64,000 nucleotides of DNA from an uncultured Burkholderiales bacterium (GTDB taxonomy: Bacteria; Pseudomonadota; Gammaproteobacteria; Burkholderiales; Burkholderiaceae). Made by a program: the position numbers and the translations under genes. Below are positions 8,153 through 16,967 of this stretch, piece by piece. Below the pieces are notes generated by a model, which was not told where the DNA came from, searched no databases, and was given only the letters and a program-made list of their open reading frames with translations. Position 1 is the first letter of the stretch; the number at the start of each line of letters is the position of its first letter. The stretch lies in NCBI GenBank assembly GCA_946480465.1, contig CAMLJY010000001.1, positions 153,008 through 217,007 on the forward strand. The letters are read 5' to 3'.

Positions 8153-9261
8153 GGCAGCTTGATCTCCGTGTCCCGTGCGAACGGCCAGCGGCGGTTCACC
8201 TCGTTGACCAGCTGCTCCACCTTGCGCAGGCTGGCCTCCACTTCAGCGCGCAGGGTGCCGAGGTCCGCCGTGGCCACCTTCGCGTTGGCGGCGATCACCT
8301 GCGCGTCGGCCAGCACCGCATCCACGCGCTTCAGGCTCGCGCGGGCCTCGCCCAGCATCTGGTTCAGCTGCTTCACCGCCGCGCGGGTGTCCTGCATGAC
8401 GCCGTCGCGGCCGAAGACCTGGTCGTCGGCCTTGGCCATCAGCCCGTCGGTGCGGGCCACCAGGCCGTCCAGCCGTGCCAACAGAGTGTTGGTGCGCTCT
8501 ATCGTCAGCAGCAGTTTCCTGGCCTCGGCCTCGCTGCCCATCAGCGCGCCCAGGGCGCCTTGGGGGCCGTTCAGGCGCCCGGTGAGTCCCTGCAGGTTGT
8601 CCAGGCTGGCTCTCAGCGCGGAACCGTCGCCGGTCAGGCGGGCGACGTTCTGCATCGCCTCCTTCGCGGCGGCCAGCAGCTGCGGGATCTCGGCCGTTGC
8701 GTCGCCCTGCAGCACCGGGCGCACCGAGCCGGCTGGCAGCGGCGGGTCGGTGAGGATGCCGCTGTAGGCCTTGATCGAGGTGTTGCCGACGATGCCGCGC
8801 ACGAGGGTGAAGACGCTGCTGGTGCGCAGCCAGTGCGCGTCCTTCTTGGGCACGTCGATCACGATGCGGGCGTTGCCGTCGGGCGCCAGTTCGATGCGGC
8901 GCACGCGGCCGATGGGGAAGCCGGAGAAGGTGAGGTCCATGCCGACGACGACGCCTTCGCTGTCGGGCGAGACCAGCACCAGTTCCTGCGTCGGCTCGAA
9001 CACGCCGCGGGCGTACAGCACGTACAGCACAGCGCCCAGCACCAGGCCGAACAGCAGCATCAGCAGCGCGGTGGCCTTCAGCTCGGCATGGGGCACGGGC
9101 GGCGGTGGCTCGGGCAGCGGCGGCGAGCCGGCGGTCGCCGCGGTGGCCGGGCCGGTGCCGCGGTCGACGCCCGGGGCGACAGACGCGAGGCCCGGGGCGG
9201 TGCCGGATGCGTTGCCGGAGGCCGGCGCGGCGGGTTCTTCAGGGCGGGCGGGATCGTCCAT
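8149..9261 (-). CDS. MCE/MlaD-family lipid-transport protein
   Basis: This encodes 370 residues. After a Pro/Ala-rich cytoplasmic leader of about 65 residues there is one membrane helix (ATALLMLLFGLVLGAVLYVL), then the MCE domain (GVVVGMDLTFSGFPIGRVRR, about residues 105-190). A long helical C-terminal region with repeated Leu/Asp heptads follows, probably forming a periplasmic tube or barrel. MCE proteins carry phospholipids between membranes with an MlaE permease and an MlaF ATPase. The permease gene lies 17 bp upstream; no ATPase gene is present nearby. The start at 9261 is the only ATG that precedes the charged leader. Confidence 0.92.
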   Translation of the reverse strand: MDDPARPEEPAAPASGNASGTAPGLASVAPGVDRGTGPATAATAGSPPLPEPPPPVPHAELKATALLMLLFGLVLGAVLYVLYARGVFEPTQELVLVSPDSEGVVVGMDLTFSGFPIGRVRRIELAPDGNARIVIDVPKKDAHWLRTSSVFTLVRGIVGNTSIKAYSGILTDPPLPAGSVRPVLQGDATAEIPQLLAAAKEAMQNVARLTGDGSALRASLDNLQGLTGRLNGPQGALGALMGSEAEARKLLLTIERTNTLLARLDGLVARTDGLMAKADDQVFGRDGVMQDTRAAVKQLNQMLGEARASLKRVDAVLADAQVIAANAKVATADLGTLRAEVEASLRKVEQLVNEVNRRWPFARDTEIKLP

Positions 9262-9278
9262 CTTGGCGCGGGGGGCGG

Positions 9279-10085
9279 TCAAATGTAGTTGACGGTCAAC
9301 GAGCCCAGTTCGATGAGCACCATCACCGCCAGCATGCGCAGCAGGCCGCGCAGTTCGGCGCCGCTGCGGGTGCGGCGCACCGGCGCATCGGCCATCGCCG
9401 AGACCAGCGGCAGCACGGCGACGGCGGCGGCGAAGAGGGCGGTCTTCAACACGAAGACCAGCGCCACCGGCGGCGACATCACGCCGCCGACGGTGCGGGT
9501 GTAGCCGGGCAGGCCCCAGGGCGAGAAGCCGTAGGCCACCAGGTAGGCCAGCACCAGCGCCACCACCCCGGCGGCCATGGCCAGCAGCGCCACGAGAAAC
9601 AGGCTGGCCAGCGCGCGGGGCAGCAGCTCGTGCTGCAGCGGGTCGCGGCCGGCACGGCGCATCGCGTCCAGCTCGCCGCGGCGGCGCATGGTGGTGATCT
9701 CGGCGCCGGCCGGCAGCGCGCTGCGCACGGCGACGAAAAGCGCGGCGATCAGTGGGATCAGCTCCAGCACCAGCACGCGGATCACCATCTCCAGCGCGTA
9801 CTGCGACAGGCCGTAGCTGAAGGCGGTGACGAGCACGATGCGGGTTATCACCAGCGTCATCAGCGCCGCGATCAGCGTGAACCAGCCCAGCGCGCCGCCG
9901 ACACCGCGCACCAGATGGCTGGCCACGATGGTCCAGCGGCCCTCGCGGTAGCTGGACGGGGTGCCGGCCAGCGCCAGCATCAGCGCCGCGAAGCGCAGCA
10001 CGCGCCACCAGCCGACGAACCAGCGCAGCACGGGCTGCGTGGCGAGCGTGGAGGTGCGTGGAACGGCCGGGGCGGGCGAGGGCAT
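9279..10085 (-). CDS. MlaE-family ABC permease
   Basis: This encodes 268 residues from the ATG at 10085; a GTG at 10112 is an alternative with a slightly better ribosome site. The protein has about five membrane helices and the MlaE pattern: a long first amphipathic region, then helices around LGWFTLIAALMTLVITRIV and LVLELIPLIAALFVAVRSAL, with a cytoplasmic coupling loop (GAEITTMRRRGELDAMRR) that normally contacts MlaF. It forms the membrane channel for lipid transfer with the MCE protein encoded next. The coupling loop is intact, so an ATPase is expected, but its gene must be elsewhere. Confidence 0.9.
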   Translation of the reverse strand: MPSPAPAVPRTSTLATQPVLRWFVGWWRVLRFAALMLALAGTPSSYREGRWTIVASHLVRGVGGALGWFTLIAALMTLVITRIVLVTAFSYGLSQYALEMVIRVLVLELIPLIAALFVAVRSALPAGAEITTMRRRGELDAMRRAGRDPLQHELLPRALASLFLVALLAMAAGVVALVLAYLVAYGFSPWGLPGYTRTVGGVMSPPVALVFVLKTALFAAAVAVLPLVSAMADAPVRRTRSGAELRGLLRMLAVMVLIELGSLTVNYI

Positions 10086-10197
10086 CCGGGGATGATAGGC
10101 GGGGGCCCGCACTGCCCTGCAACGCCTTGTGGCGGCAGCGCCGGCCCCGCAGCGGGCGGCTCGCGGATCATGCGCGCCCCGGAGCCGGGCGCCGCGG

Positions 10198-10956
10198 TCA
10201 GGCGGGTGCGTTCAGTGCCGCGTAGGCCTCGCGCAGGCGGCGCAACAGCGGTGCGTTCAGCTCGTGCGTGTGGCGGTTCCAGCGCTTCATCGCGTGGTCC
10301 AGCTCTTCGTGCAGGCGAGTGGCCAGCGGCCGGTCGCCGCGGCGGGCCGCCCAGATGGCGAACTCGGCGCGGGCCTCGAAGCTGCCGAACTGGCCGACCG
10401 CGGCCTGGAACTCGGTGCGGGCTTCGTCGTGGCGGTCGCTGTCGGCCAGCGCCCGGGCCAGCAGCAGGGCCACCGCCTCAGTACGAAATCCCGGGTCGGC
10501 CTGGCGGATCGCCTGCAGGTGCTGCACCGCCTGCCCTGCGCGCCCGCAGGCCAGGCTGGCGCGTGCGGCGCCGAGGCGGATCTCGTGGTCGCCCGCGAAG
10601 GGGCCGTTCAGCAGCGCTTCGTAGGTGGCGGCGGCTTCTTCGGACTGGCCCACGTCCAGCAGCGCCGCGGCCAGGCGCATGCGGTTCTCGACGGTGGGGG
10701 TGTAGTCGTGCGCGGCACGCGCTTCGCGCAGCTCGCGCGTCGGGTCCAGCGCCTTCACCGCGCCGGCCACCACCTTGCGCGCCTGACGCTCCAGGCGTGA
10801 ACTAGGAAGGTAGATCGTCAGGAAGTAGACGATGCTGCCGAGCAGCGGGAACGAGAAAAGGATGAAGAGCCAGTAGGTCTGCTGGCCGGTGCGCACGACG
10901 TGCACCGCGAAGAACAGCGCGATCAGCACGTGCAGGCCGAGTCCGATGAACGGCAT
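10198..10956 (-). CDS. Membrane protein with tetratricopeptide repeats
   Basis: This encodes 252 residues from the ATG at 10956, preceded by a GGGA ribosome site; an upstream extension to 11028 is low-complexity and was rejected. Residues 1-55 contain two hydrophobic segments (GLGLHVLIALFFAVHVV and WLFILFSFPLLGSIVYFLTI) similar to the N-terminal PLDc_N-type membrane hairpin. The rest is helical with TPR-like units (TVENRMRLAAALLDVGQSEE, then AAATYEALLNGP). It is probably an inner-membrane protein with a cytoplasmic protein-binding face. It lies on the same strand as the MCE operon but 112 bp upstream of it, so co-transcription is uncertain. Confidence 0.85.
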   Translation of the reverse strand: MPFIGLGLHVLIALFFAVHVVRTGQQTYWLFILFSFPLLGSIVYFLTIYLPSSRLERQARKVVAGAVKALDPTRELREARAAHDYTPTVENRMRLAAALLDVGQSEEAAATYEALLNGPFAGDHEIRLGAARASLACGRAGQAVQHLQAIRQADPGFRTEAVALLLARALADSDRHDEARTEFQAAVGQFGSFEARAEFAIWAARRGDRPLATRLHEELDHAMKRWNRHTHELNAPLLRRLREAYAALNAPA

Positions 10957-11137
10957 GGATGGGGTCCCTCTCCGAGTCGATGCGGGGCCGCTTCCCGGTG
11001 AACACCCCTGGGGGAGTGGCCGCGGCACCCGCCGCCGCCTGGGGCGACCCTGCTGCGCCGGATCTAGGAAGAAGCCCGGTCGCTGCGGAAATTCTAGGCA
11101 GCGCAGTGACGCGGCGGTGCCGACGAACAGGGGGGTA

Positions 11138-11656
11138 TCAGCCGCCCGGCCGACGCCGGCGGTAGCGCACGAAGTCGAAGTTGAAGTCGTTGGGCGGCGC
11201 GGCGTGGTGGCGCTGGCGCTCGGTCTCGGCGAACTGCGTGCGGTCCCAGGGCGGGAAGTGGACGTCGCCTTCGAAGTCGGCGTCGATCTCGGTCAGCACC
11301 AGCTCGTCGGCGAGGGGCAGCGCGGCGGCATACAGCTCGGCGCCGCCGATCACGAAGAGCCGTGGCACCGGCCCGGCGGCGGCGATGGCTTCGTCCAGGC
11401 TGCGCGTGGCGATGGCGCCTGCGGCGGCCCAGCCGGGCTGCCGCGTCACGACGATGTTGGTGCGGTTGGGCAGCGGGCGGAAGCGCTCGGGCAGCGAGTC
11501 CCAGGTCTTGCGGCCCATGATCACCGGGCAGCCGGTGGTCTGCGCGCGGAACCAGCGGCCGTCTTCCGGCAGGCGCCACAACAGCTTGTTGTCGTGGCCG
11601 ATCGCGCCGTTGCGGGCGACGGCGACGATGAGGGCGATTTCGGGGCGGTGGCTCAT
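11138..11656 (-). CDS. folA: Dihydrofolate reductase
   Basis: This encodes 172 residues. It reduces dihydrofolate to tetrahydrofolate with NADPH. The family motifs are clear: IVAVARNGAIGHDNKLLWRLPED (start of fold with the Trp/Asp active site region), GCPVIMGRKTWDSLPERFRPLP, NIVVTRQ, and FVIGGAELYAAALPLADEL (NADPH-binding GG and the E-LY motif). The length is typical. Its start codon shares a base with the stop of thyA (TGATG), so the two are coupled. ThyA makes the dihydrofolate that FolA recycles. This is the last gene of the ccdA-ccdB-thyA-folA group. Confidence 0.97.
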   Translation of the reverse strand: MSHRPEIALIVAVARNGAIGHDNKLLWRLPEDGRWFRAQTTGCPVIMGRKTWDSLPERFRPLPNRTNIVVTRQPGWAAAGAIATRSLDEAIAAAGPVPRLFVIGGAELYAAALPLADELVLTEIDADFEGDVHFPPWDRTQFAETERQRHHAAPPNDFNFDFVRYRRRRPGG

Positions 11657-12495
11657 CACACGGCGACGGGCGCCTTGATCGCCGGGTGGTGCACGTAGTC
11701 GCGGACCTCGAAGTCCTCGTACTCGTAGTCGAAGATCGAGGCCGGCCGGCGGCGGATGTGCAGCGTGGGGTAGGGGTGCGGCGCGCGCGCCAGCTGCGTC
11801 TGCACCTGCTCGACGTGGTTGTCGTAGATGTGGCAGTCGCCGCCGGTCCAGATGAAGTCGCCCACCTGCAGGTCGCACTGCTGCGCCAGCATGTGCGTCA
11901 GCAGCGCATAACTCGCAATGTTGAAGGGCACGCCGAGGAAGATGTCGGCGCTGCGCTGGTAGAGCTGGCAGCTGAGCTTGCCGTCGGCCACGTAGAACTG
12001 GAAGAAGGCGTGGCAGGGCATCAGCGCCATCTTCGACAGCTCGGCCACGTTCCAGGCGCTGACGATGATGCGGCGTGAATCGGGGTTGGTCTTCAGCGTC
12101 TTCACCACCTCGGCGATCTGGTCCACGTGCCCGCCTTCCGGCGTGGGCCAGCTGCGCCACTGCACGCCGTAGACCGGCCCCAGGTCGCCATCGGGCTTGG
12201 CCCACTCGTCCCAGATCGTCACGCCGCGTTCCTGCAGCCAGCGCGCGTTGGAATCGCCGCGCAGGAACCACAGCAGCTCCAGGATGATGGACTTCAGGTG
12301 CACCTTCTTCGTCGTCACCAGCGGGAAGCCTTCGTTCAGGTCGAAGCGCATCTGGTGGCCGAACACGCTGCGCGTGCCGGTGCCGGTGCGGTCGGACTTC
12401 GGCGTGCCGTGGATGAACACGTGGCGCATGAAGTCTTCGTACTGGTGGCGGACCGGGCGGGTGGGACCACCGCCGGCTTTGGTGATTTCTGGCAT
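11656..12495 (-). CDS. thyA: Thymidylate synthase
   Basis: This encodes 279 residues from the ATG at 12495 (a TTG one codon earlier is less likely). It methylates dUMP to dTMP using methylene-tetrahydrofolate. Visible motifs are [24 protein letters not shown], the catalytic Cys in [11 protein letters not shown], the dUMP-binding [13 protein letters not shown] and DCHIYDNH. Length and motif order match the E. coli-type enzyme. The start overlaps the ccdB stop and the end overlaps the folA start, giving a four-gene string without gaps. Confidence 0.97.
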   Translation of the reverse strand: MPEITKAGGGPTRPVRHQYEDFMRHVFIHGTPKSDRTGTGTRSVFGHQMRFDLNEGFPLVTTKKVHLKSIILELLWFLRGDSNARWLQERGVTIWDEWAKPDGDLGPVYGVQWRSWPTPEGGHVDQIAEVVKTLKTNPDSRRIIVSAWNVAELSKMALMPCHAFFQFYVADGKLSCQLYQRSADIFLGVPFNIASYALLTHMLAQQCDLQVGDFIWTGGDCHIYDNHVEQVQTQLARAPHPYPTLHIRRRPASIFDYEYEDFEVRDYVHHPAIKAPVAV

Positions 12496-12809
12496 CAATA
12501 GGCTCCGAAGAGGGCGTCCAGCGCTTCCTGGACGTCCGCGCGGCGCTCGCGCAGGTTGGCGACGGGGGCTCGCAGTTCGCTGACGGGAACCGCGCCCAGT
12601 GCGGCGGTGTCGAGTACCACCTTGTCGCCCTTCACTTCGAGCAGGGGATGGAGGTTGCGTGCGCGCGGTCCGAACACCGCTTCGCGCCGCAGCGGGATCA
12701 TCACGCGGGTTGACAAGCCATCGATGTACTCGTTCTGCACGTCGACGAAGTAGGGCGTGTGCTTGCGTTCGGCGGCCGTCGGGTTGGCGTAGACGTCATA
12801 GCGCGCCAC
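12495..12809 (-). CDS. ccdB: CcdB-family toxin (gyrase poison)
   Basis: This encodes 104 residues beginning at a GTG (12809) directly after the ccdA stop codon. The N-terminus [10 protein letters not shown] and the block [21 protein letters not shown] match CcdB, which traps DNA gyrase as a cleaved complex. The C-terminal end ([11 protein letters not shown]) resembles the gyrase-contacting tail (in F-plasmid CcdB, WGI), but the Trp is absent, so potency is uncertain. It pairs with the upstream antitoxin gene and runs into thyA with a TGATG junction. Family assignment is confident; activity is not shown by sequence. Confidence 0.92.
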   Translation of the reverse strand: MARYDVYANPTAAERKHTPYFVDVQNEYIDGLSTRVMIPLRREAVFGPRARNLHPLLEVKGDKVVLDTAALGAVPVSELRAPVANLRERRADVQEALDALFGAY

Positions 12810-13061
12810 TCAACGGTCCTTCATGAAGGTGCGGTACTTCTGCATCACCAGGCCTTCTCGCTCGACGCGCTCGTTGTAGGCGGCGATCGCTTCCTTGTTC
12901 TCGTCGTTCCAGCGCTCCCAGTAGCGCTTGCGGACTTCCTCAGCGAGCAGTGCGTCGACGGTTTGGGAGATGTTCATGCCCAGCTCGCGGGCCATGTCCA
13001 GCACCTTGGCGTTGAGGGTCAGGTTGGTGGCTCGCTTGGGGCCGTCGTCCAGGTTCAGCAT
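12810..13061 (-). CDS. ccdA: CcdA-family antitoxin
   Basis: This encodes 83 residues from the ATG at 13061; longer in-frame starts give Arg/Trp-rich translation with no family resemblance. The N-terminal half is a ribbon-helix-helix DNA-binding fold (RATNLTLNAKVLDMARELGM, then NISQTVDALLAEEVRKR). The C-terminal half (WNDENKEAIAAYNERVEREG) is the flexible toxin-neutralising tail typical of CcdA. It ends one base before the toxin's GTG start, the usual CcdAB coupling. It probably represses its own promoter, which would make it an upstream control point for thyA and folA. That last step is inference. Confidence 0.93.
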   Translation of the reverse strand: MLNLDDGPKRATNLTLNAKVLDMARELGMNISQTVDALLAEEVRKRYWERWNDENKEAIAAYNERVEREGLVMQKYRTFMKDR

Positions 13062-13089
13062 GGCTGCCTCCACGATGAATGCGCACGCA

Positions 13090-14901
13090 TTATGCGCGTG
13101 CCGGCTGGGCGTCCTCGGACTCCATGCCGAACTGCATCGCCGCCAGCCGCGCATACAACCCGCCGCGCGCCACCAGCTCGTCGTGAGTGCCGACGTCGAC
13201 GATGCGGCCGGCGTCGAGCACGACGATGCGGTCGGCCTTCAGCACGGTGGCCAGGCGGTGGGCGATGACGATGGTGGTGCGGTGCGCCATCGCGGCTTCC
13301 AGCGCGGCCTGCACCATGCGTTCGCTCTCGGCGTCCAGTGCGCTGGTGGCTTCGTCCAGCAGCAGCAGCGGCGGGTTCTTCAGGATGGCCCGCGCGATGC
13401 TGATGCGCTGGCGCTGGCCGCCGGACAGGCGCACGCCGCGTTCGCCCAGGAAGGTGCGGTAGCCCTCGGGCAGCTTGCTGATGAAGTCGTGGGCGAAGGC
13501 GGCCCTGGCGGCGGCGATGACCTCGTCGTCGCTGGCGTCGGGGCGGCCGTAGCGGATGTTGTCCAGCGCGCTGGTGGAGAAGATCGTGCTGTCCTGCGGT
13601 ACCAGGCCGATGCGCTCGCGCAGGTCCGCGAAGGCGGCGTGCTGGACCGGAACGCCGTCGATGCGCACCTCGCCGGAATCGGCGTCATAGAAGCGCAGCA
13701 GCAGCTGCAGCACGGTGCTCTTGCCGGCCCCGCTGGGACCGACCAGGGCGACGGTCTCGCCGGGCCTCACGCTCAGGTTCAGGTCGGCCAGGGCCGCCTG
13801 CTGCGGGCGCGAGGGGTAGTGGAAGCGCACGTTCTGCAGCTCCACGCGCGAGCCGCCCTGCGTGGGCGGCAGCGGAACCGGCCGCACCGGTTCGGCCACC
13901 GGTGACTTGGCCGACAGCAGTTCCATCAGCCGCTCGGTCGCGCCGGCGGCCCGCAACAGGTCGCCGTAGACCTCGGACAGCACCGCGATGCTGCCGACCA
14001 GGATGATCACGTAGACCACGGTCTGGCCGAGGTGGCCGGCGGTGATCTCGCCGGCGATCACTGCCTGCGTGCCCTGGTACAGGCCCCACAGCAGCGTGCC
14101 GAAGACGGACGCGATGATGAAGGCGATGAGCAGCGCCCGCACGCGGGTGCGCTTGCGCGCGGTGTCGAAGGCGCTCTCGGTGGCGGCGTCGAAGCGCGCG
14201 GCCTCGCGGCCCTCCTGCACGTAGCCCTGCACCACGGGAATGGCGTTCAGCACCTCGGCGGCGATGGCGCTGGTGTCGGCCACGCGGTCTTGACTCGCGC
14301 GCGACAGGCGCCGCACGCGCTGGCCGAAGTAGATGCTGGGCAGCACCACCAGCACCAGGATGCCCAGCACCTGCGTCATCACGTAGGGGTTGGTGACCAC
14401 CAGCATGCCTAAAGCGCCGATGCCCATCACCGCATTGCGCAGGCCCATGCTCAGGCTGGAGCCGACGACGGTCTGCACCAGCGTCGTGTCCGTCGTCAGC
14501 CGGCTCAGCACCTCGCCGGTGGCGGTGGTCTCGAAGAACTCGGGACTCTGGCGCAGCACGTGGGCATAGACGGCGTTGCGCAGGTCGGCGGTCACGCGCT
14601 CGCCGATCCAGCTGACCATGTAGAAGCGCAGTCCCGAGAACAGCGCCAGCGCCACGCCGACGCCGAACAGCGACAGGAAGTGCCCGCGCAGCGCCATCAG
14701 CTGCGAGCCGCGGTCGGCGCCGACCAGGCCACTGTCGATCAGTGATTTGAGTGCCAAGGGCACGACCAGCGTGGTGCCGGCCGCCAGCACCAGGAACAGC
14801 AGCGCCAGCGCGATGCGGGCGCGGTAGGGCTGAAGAAAGGGCAGCAGGCCGCTGAGCGATTTGGGCGTGGCGGCTTTCGGGCGCTCGGACGTCGTGGTCA
14901 T
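13090..14901 (-). CDS. Type I ABC exporter (MsbA/LmrA-like half-transporter)
   Basis: This encodes 603 residues, fusing a six-helix membrane domain (about residues 25-320) to an ATPase domain. The ATPase shows Walker A GPSGAGKS (residues 387-394), Q-loop LVPQDS, the signature LSGGQRQR, Walker B LLLLDEATSALD and the switch His in IVIAHRLATV. As a homodimer it would export a lipid or hydrophobic drug; the substrate is unknown. It is divergent from a MarR-controlled efflux operon across a 103-bp AT-rich spacer, which suggests a common inducing signal. The ccdA gene starts 29 bp past its stop. Confidence 0.93.
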   Translation of the reverse strand: MTTTSERPKAATPKSLSGLLPFLQPYRARIALALLFLVLAAGTTLVVPLALKSLIDSGLVGADRGSQLMALRGHFLSLFGVGVALALFSGLRFYMVSWIGERVTADLRNAVYAHVLRQSPEFFETTATGEVLSRLTTDTTLVQTVVGSSLSMGLRNAVMGIGALGMLVVTNPYVMTQVLGILVLVVLPSIYFGQRVRRLSRASQDRVADTSAIAAEVLNAIPVVQGYVQEGREAARFDAATESAFDTARKRTRVRALLIAFIIASVFGTLLWGLYQGTQAVIAGEITAGHLGQTVVYVIILVGSIAVLSEVYGDLLRAAGATERLMELLSAKSPVAEPVRPVPLPPTQGGSRVELQNVRFHYPSRPQQAALADLNLSVRPGETVALVGPSGAGKSTVLQLLLRFYDADSGEVRIDGVPVQHAAFADLRERIGLVPQDSTIFSTSALDNIRYGRPDASDDEVIAAARAAFAHDFISKLPEGYRTFLGERGVRLSGGQRQRISIARAILKNPPLLLLDEATSALDAESERMVQAALEAAMAHRTTIVIAHRLATVLKADRIVVLDAGRIVDVGTHDELVARGGLYARLAAMQFGMESEDAQPARA

Positions 14902-14944
14902 CGGGGCAGTGTAGGGGGGGGGCCTGGGGGAGACCCTGCTTGGA

Positions 14945-14986
14945 TGATGGCCTCATCAAATAATGTCCTGACAATCTTTGATCAGG
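14945..14986. promoter_or_regulatory. Probable MarR operator region
   Basis: This AT-rich patch lies between the ABC exporter and the marR gene. It contains an exact inverted repeat TGATG-gcct-CATCA (14945-14958) and a second, looser one, CCTGA...TCAGG (14967-14986). Sites of this size just upstream of a marR gene usually bind the encoded dimer. The position would allow control of both divergent genes. No binding is demonstrated by sequence. Confidence 0.5.
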
Positions 14987-15004
14987 CAACTAAATTCCGG
15001 CCCC

Positions 15005-15505
15005 ATGGCACCGAAGTCCCCGCCCAAGACGCCCGCGTTCTATTCCCCGCAGTCGCTGCGGGCCGAAGACAGCATCGGCCTGCTGACCAAGCGGGCGATG
15101 CAGTCCATCGTGCTGCAGGTGGACCGCCGCCTCGCGCCGCACGACCTGACGCATGCGCAGTGGGTGCCGCTGTACAAGCTGGCCAAGGGCGACTGTTCGA
15201 CGATGGCCGAGCTGGCGCGCGAGGTGGCGCTGGACCCCGCGGCCATGACCCGCGCGCTCGACCGGCTCGAGGCCAAGGGGCTGCTGAACCGCGTGCGCTC
15301 CACCGAAGACCGCCGCGTCGTGAAGCTGGCGCTGACCGAGGAAGGCGAGCGCGTCGCCCAGCTGGTGCCGGCCGTGCTGGCCGAGGTCTTCAACGCGCAC
15401 CTGGCCGGCTTCACCAAGGCGGAGTGGGCGACGCTGGTCTCGCTGCTGCAGCGCCTGGTCGCCAATGGCGATGCGCTGCGCGAGGCCAAGGAGGACGACG
15501 AATGA
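15005..15505 (+). CDS. MarR-family repressor of the efflux operon
   Basis: This encodes 166 residues from the ATG at 15005; a TTG at 14978 is an unlikely upstream start. The winged helix is visible (STMAELAREVALDPAAMTRA, then LDRLEAKGLLNRVRSTEDRR, about residues 70-112), with flanking dimerisation helices. MarR proteins repress efflux genes until a phenolic or drug ligand releases them. The stop overlaps the NodT-type gene start (ATGA), so regulator and pump are one operon. This order (marR, outer membrane factor, emrA, emrB) is typical for Burkholderiales. Confidence 0.93.
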   Translation: MAPKSPPKTPAFYSPQSLRAEDSIGLLTKRAMQSIVLQVDRRLAPHDLTHAQWVPLYKLAKGDCSTMAELAREVALDPAAMTRALDRLEAKGLLNRVRSTEDRRVVKLALTEEGERVAQLVPAVLAEVFNAHLAGFTKAEWATLVSLLQRLVANGDALREAKEDDE

Positions 15506-16956
15506 TGACGCACGAAGGGCGCGGCCCGCTGGTGCGCACCGCGGCCGTGGCCACGCTGGCGCTGCTGGCCGCGGGCGTGCTGATGCTGGCCGGCTGCGCG
15601 ACCCCCGGTGCTCCGGCGACGCCGCTGGCCCGCACCACACCGGCGCAGGCGGGGCTGGCCGGTTCGGCCCCGTTGCCTGCGGTGGATGCGGCATGGTGGC
15701 GTGGGTTCGGCGATGCGGCGCTGGACCGGCTGGTCGAGCAGGCGCTGGCGGGCCAGCCCACTCTGCAGGCCGCGGCGGCCCGTGTGGCGCGCGCGGAGGC
15801 CGGTGTGGCCGCCACCCGGGCCGCCACCCGGGCCGCCAACGGTCCGCAGCTCACGTTGGGCGCGGACCTCACGCGCCAGCGCTACACCGAGACCGGCCTG
15901 GTGCCGCCGCCGATCGCCGGCAGCCAGCGCACCTCGGCCACGCTGCAGGCCACTGGAAGCTGGGAGCTGGATTTCTTCGGCCGCCATGAAGCCGCGCTGC
16001 AGTCGGCCATCGGCCAGCGGCGCGCGGCGCAGGCGGAGTTCGCGGCGGCGCGGGTGTTGCTGGCGTCACGCGTCGCGCAGGCCTACGTGGGCCTGGCGCG
16101 GTTGCACGACCAGCGCCGCGTTGCCGAGCGCGCGCTGGCCCAGCGCGAGGCCATGCTGCAGCTGACCCGCCAGCGCGTGGCCGGCGGCGTCGACACGCAG
16201 GTGGAACTGCGCCAGGCCGAGGCCGCCGTGCCCGAGGTGCGGCAGCAGATCGAGGCGCTGGACGAGCAGGTCACGCTGGCGCGCCACCAGCTGGCCGTGC
16301 TGAGTGGCCAGCCGCCGCAGGCCCTGGCCGGCCTGACGCCCACGCTGCAGCCCCTGCATGCCGACCCCGTGCCGGCGACGCTGGGTGCGGACCTGCTCGG
16401 CCGGCGGCCCGACGTGGCGGCCGCCCGCTGGCGCATCGAGGCCGCGGCGCAGGACGTGCAGGGCGCGCGCGCCGCGTTCTATCCCAACGTCAACCTGGCC
16501 GGTTTCATCGCCTTGTCCTCGCTCGGGCTGGACCGCCTGTTGTCGCTCGACAGCGGCAACGCCGGCTTCGGCCCGGCGCTGCGGCTGCCGCTGTTCGATG
16601 GCGGCCGGCTGCGCGCGCAGCTGAAGGGCCGCGAGGCCGACGTGGACGCGGCCATCGCCGCCTACAACGGCGCGGTGCTCGATGCCGCGCGCGAGGTGGC
16701 CGATGCCGCCGCGTCGCTGCGCTCGATCGAGCGGCAGCAGGTGGAGCAGGCGCGTGCGCAGGCCGCGGCCGAAAGCGCCTACGACTTCGCCCAGCAGCGC
16801 TACCGCGCCGGCCTGGGCACCTACCTGACCGTGCTCAGCGCCGAGAGCGGCGTGCTCGCGCAGCGCCGCCTGGGCGCCGACCTGAAGGCACGCGCGCTGG
16901 ACACCCGCGTCGCGCTGATGCGGGCGCTGGGCGGCGGCTGGACCGAACAACTGTGA
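15502..16956 (+). CDS. NodT-family outer membrane efflux lipoprotein
   Basis: This encodes 484 residues. It is the TolC-like outer membrane duct for the EmrAB pump. The N-terminus is a lipoprotein signal (TLALLAAGVLMLAGCATPG). Two copies of the OEP repeat follow, each with long coiled-coil helices (for example QLTRQRVAGGVDTQVELRQA); the marker SWELDFFGR lies near residue 155 and LFDGGRLRAQLKGREAD near residue 370. The ATG at 15502 is 7 nt after AAGGAGG; the adjacent ATG at 15505 is possible. Residues around 105-113 (ATRAATRAAN) reflect a short in-frame DNA duplication. Confidence 0.93.
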   Translation: MMTHEGRGPLVRTAAVATLALLAAGVLMLAGCATPGAPATPLARTTPAQAGLAGSAPLPAVDAAWWRGFGDAALDRLVEQALAGQPTLQAAAARVARAEAGVAATRAATRAANGPQLTLGADLTRQRYTETGLVPPPIAGSQRTSATLQATGSWELDFFGRHEAALQSAIGQRRAAQAEFAAARVLLASRVAQAYVGLARLHDQRRVAERALAQREAMLQLTRQRVAGGVDTQVELRQAEAAVPEVRQQIEALDEQVTLARHQLAVLSGQPPQALAGLTPTLQPLHADPVPATLGADLLGRRPDVAAARWRIEAAAQDVQGARAAFYPNVNLAGFIALSSLGLDRLLSLDSGNAGFGPALRLPLFDGGRLRAQLKGREADVDAAIAAYNGAVLDAAREVADAAASLRSIERQQVEQARAQAAAESAYDFAQQRYRAGLGTYLTVLSAESGVLAQRRLGADLKARALDTRVALMRALGGGWTEQL

Positions 16957-16967
16957 AGAAGACGACC

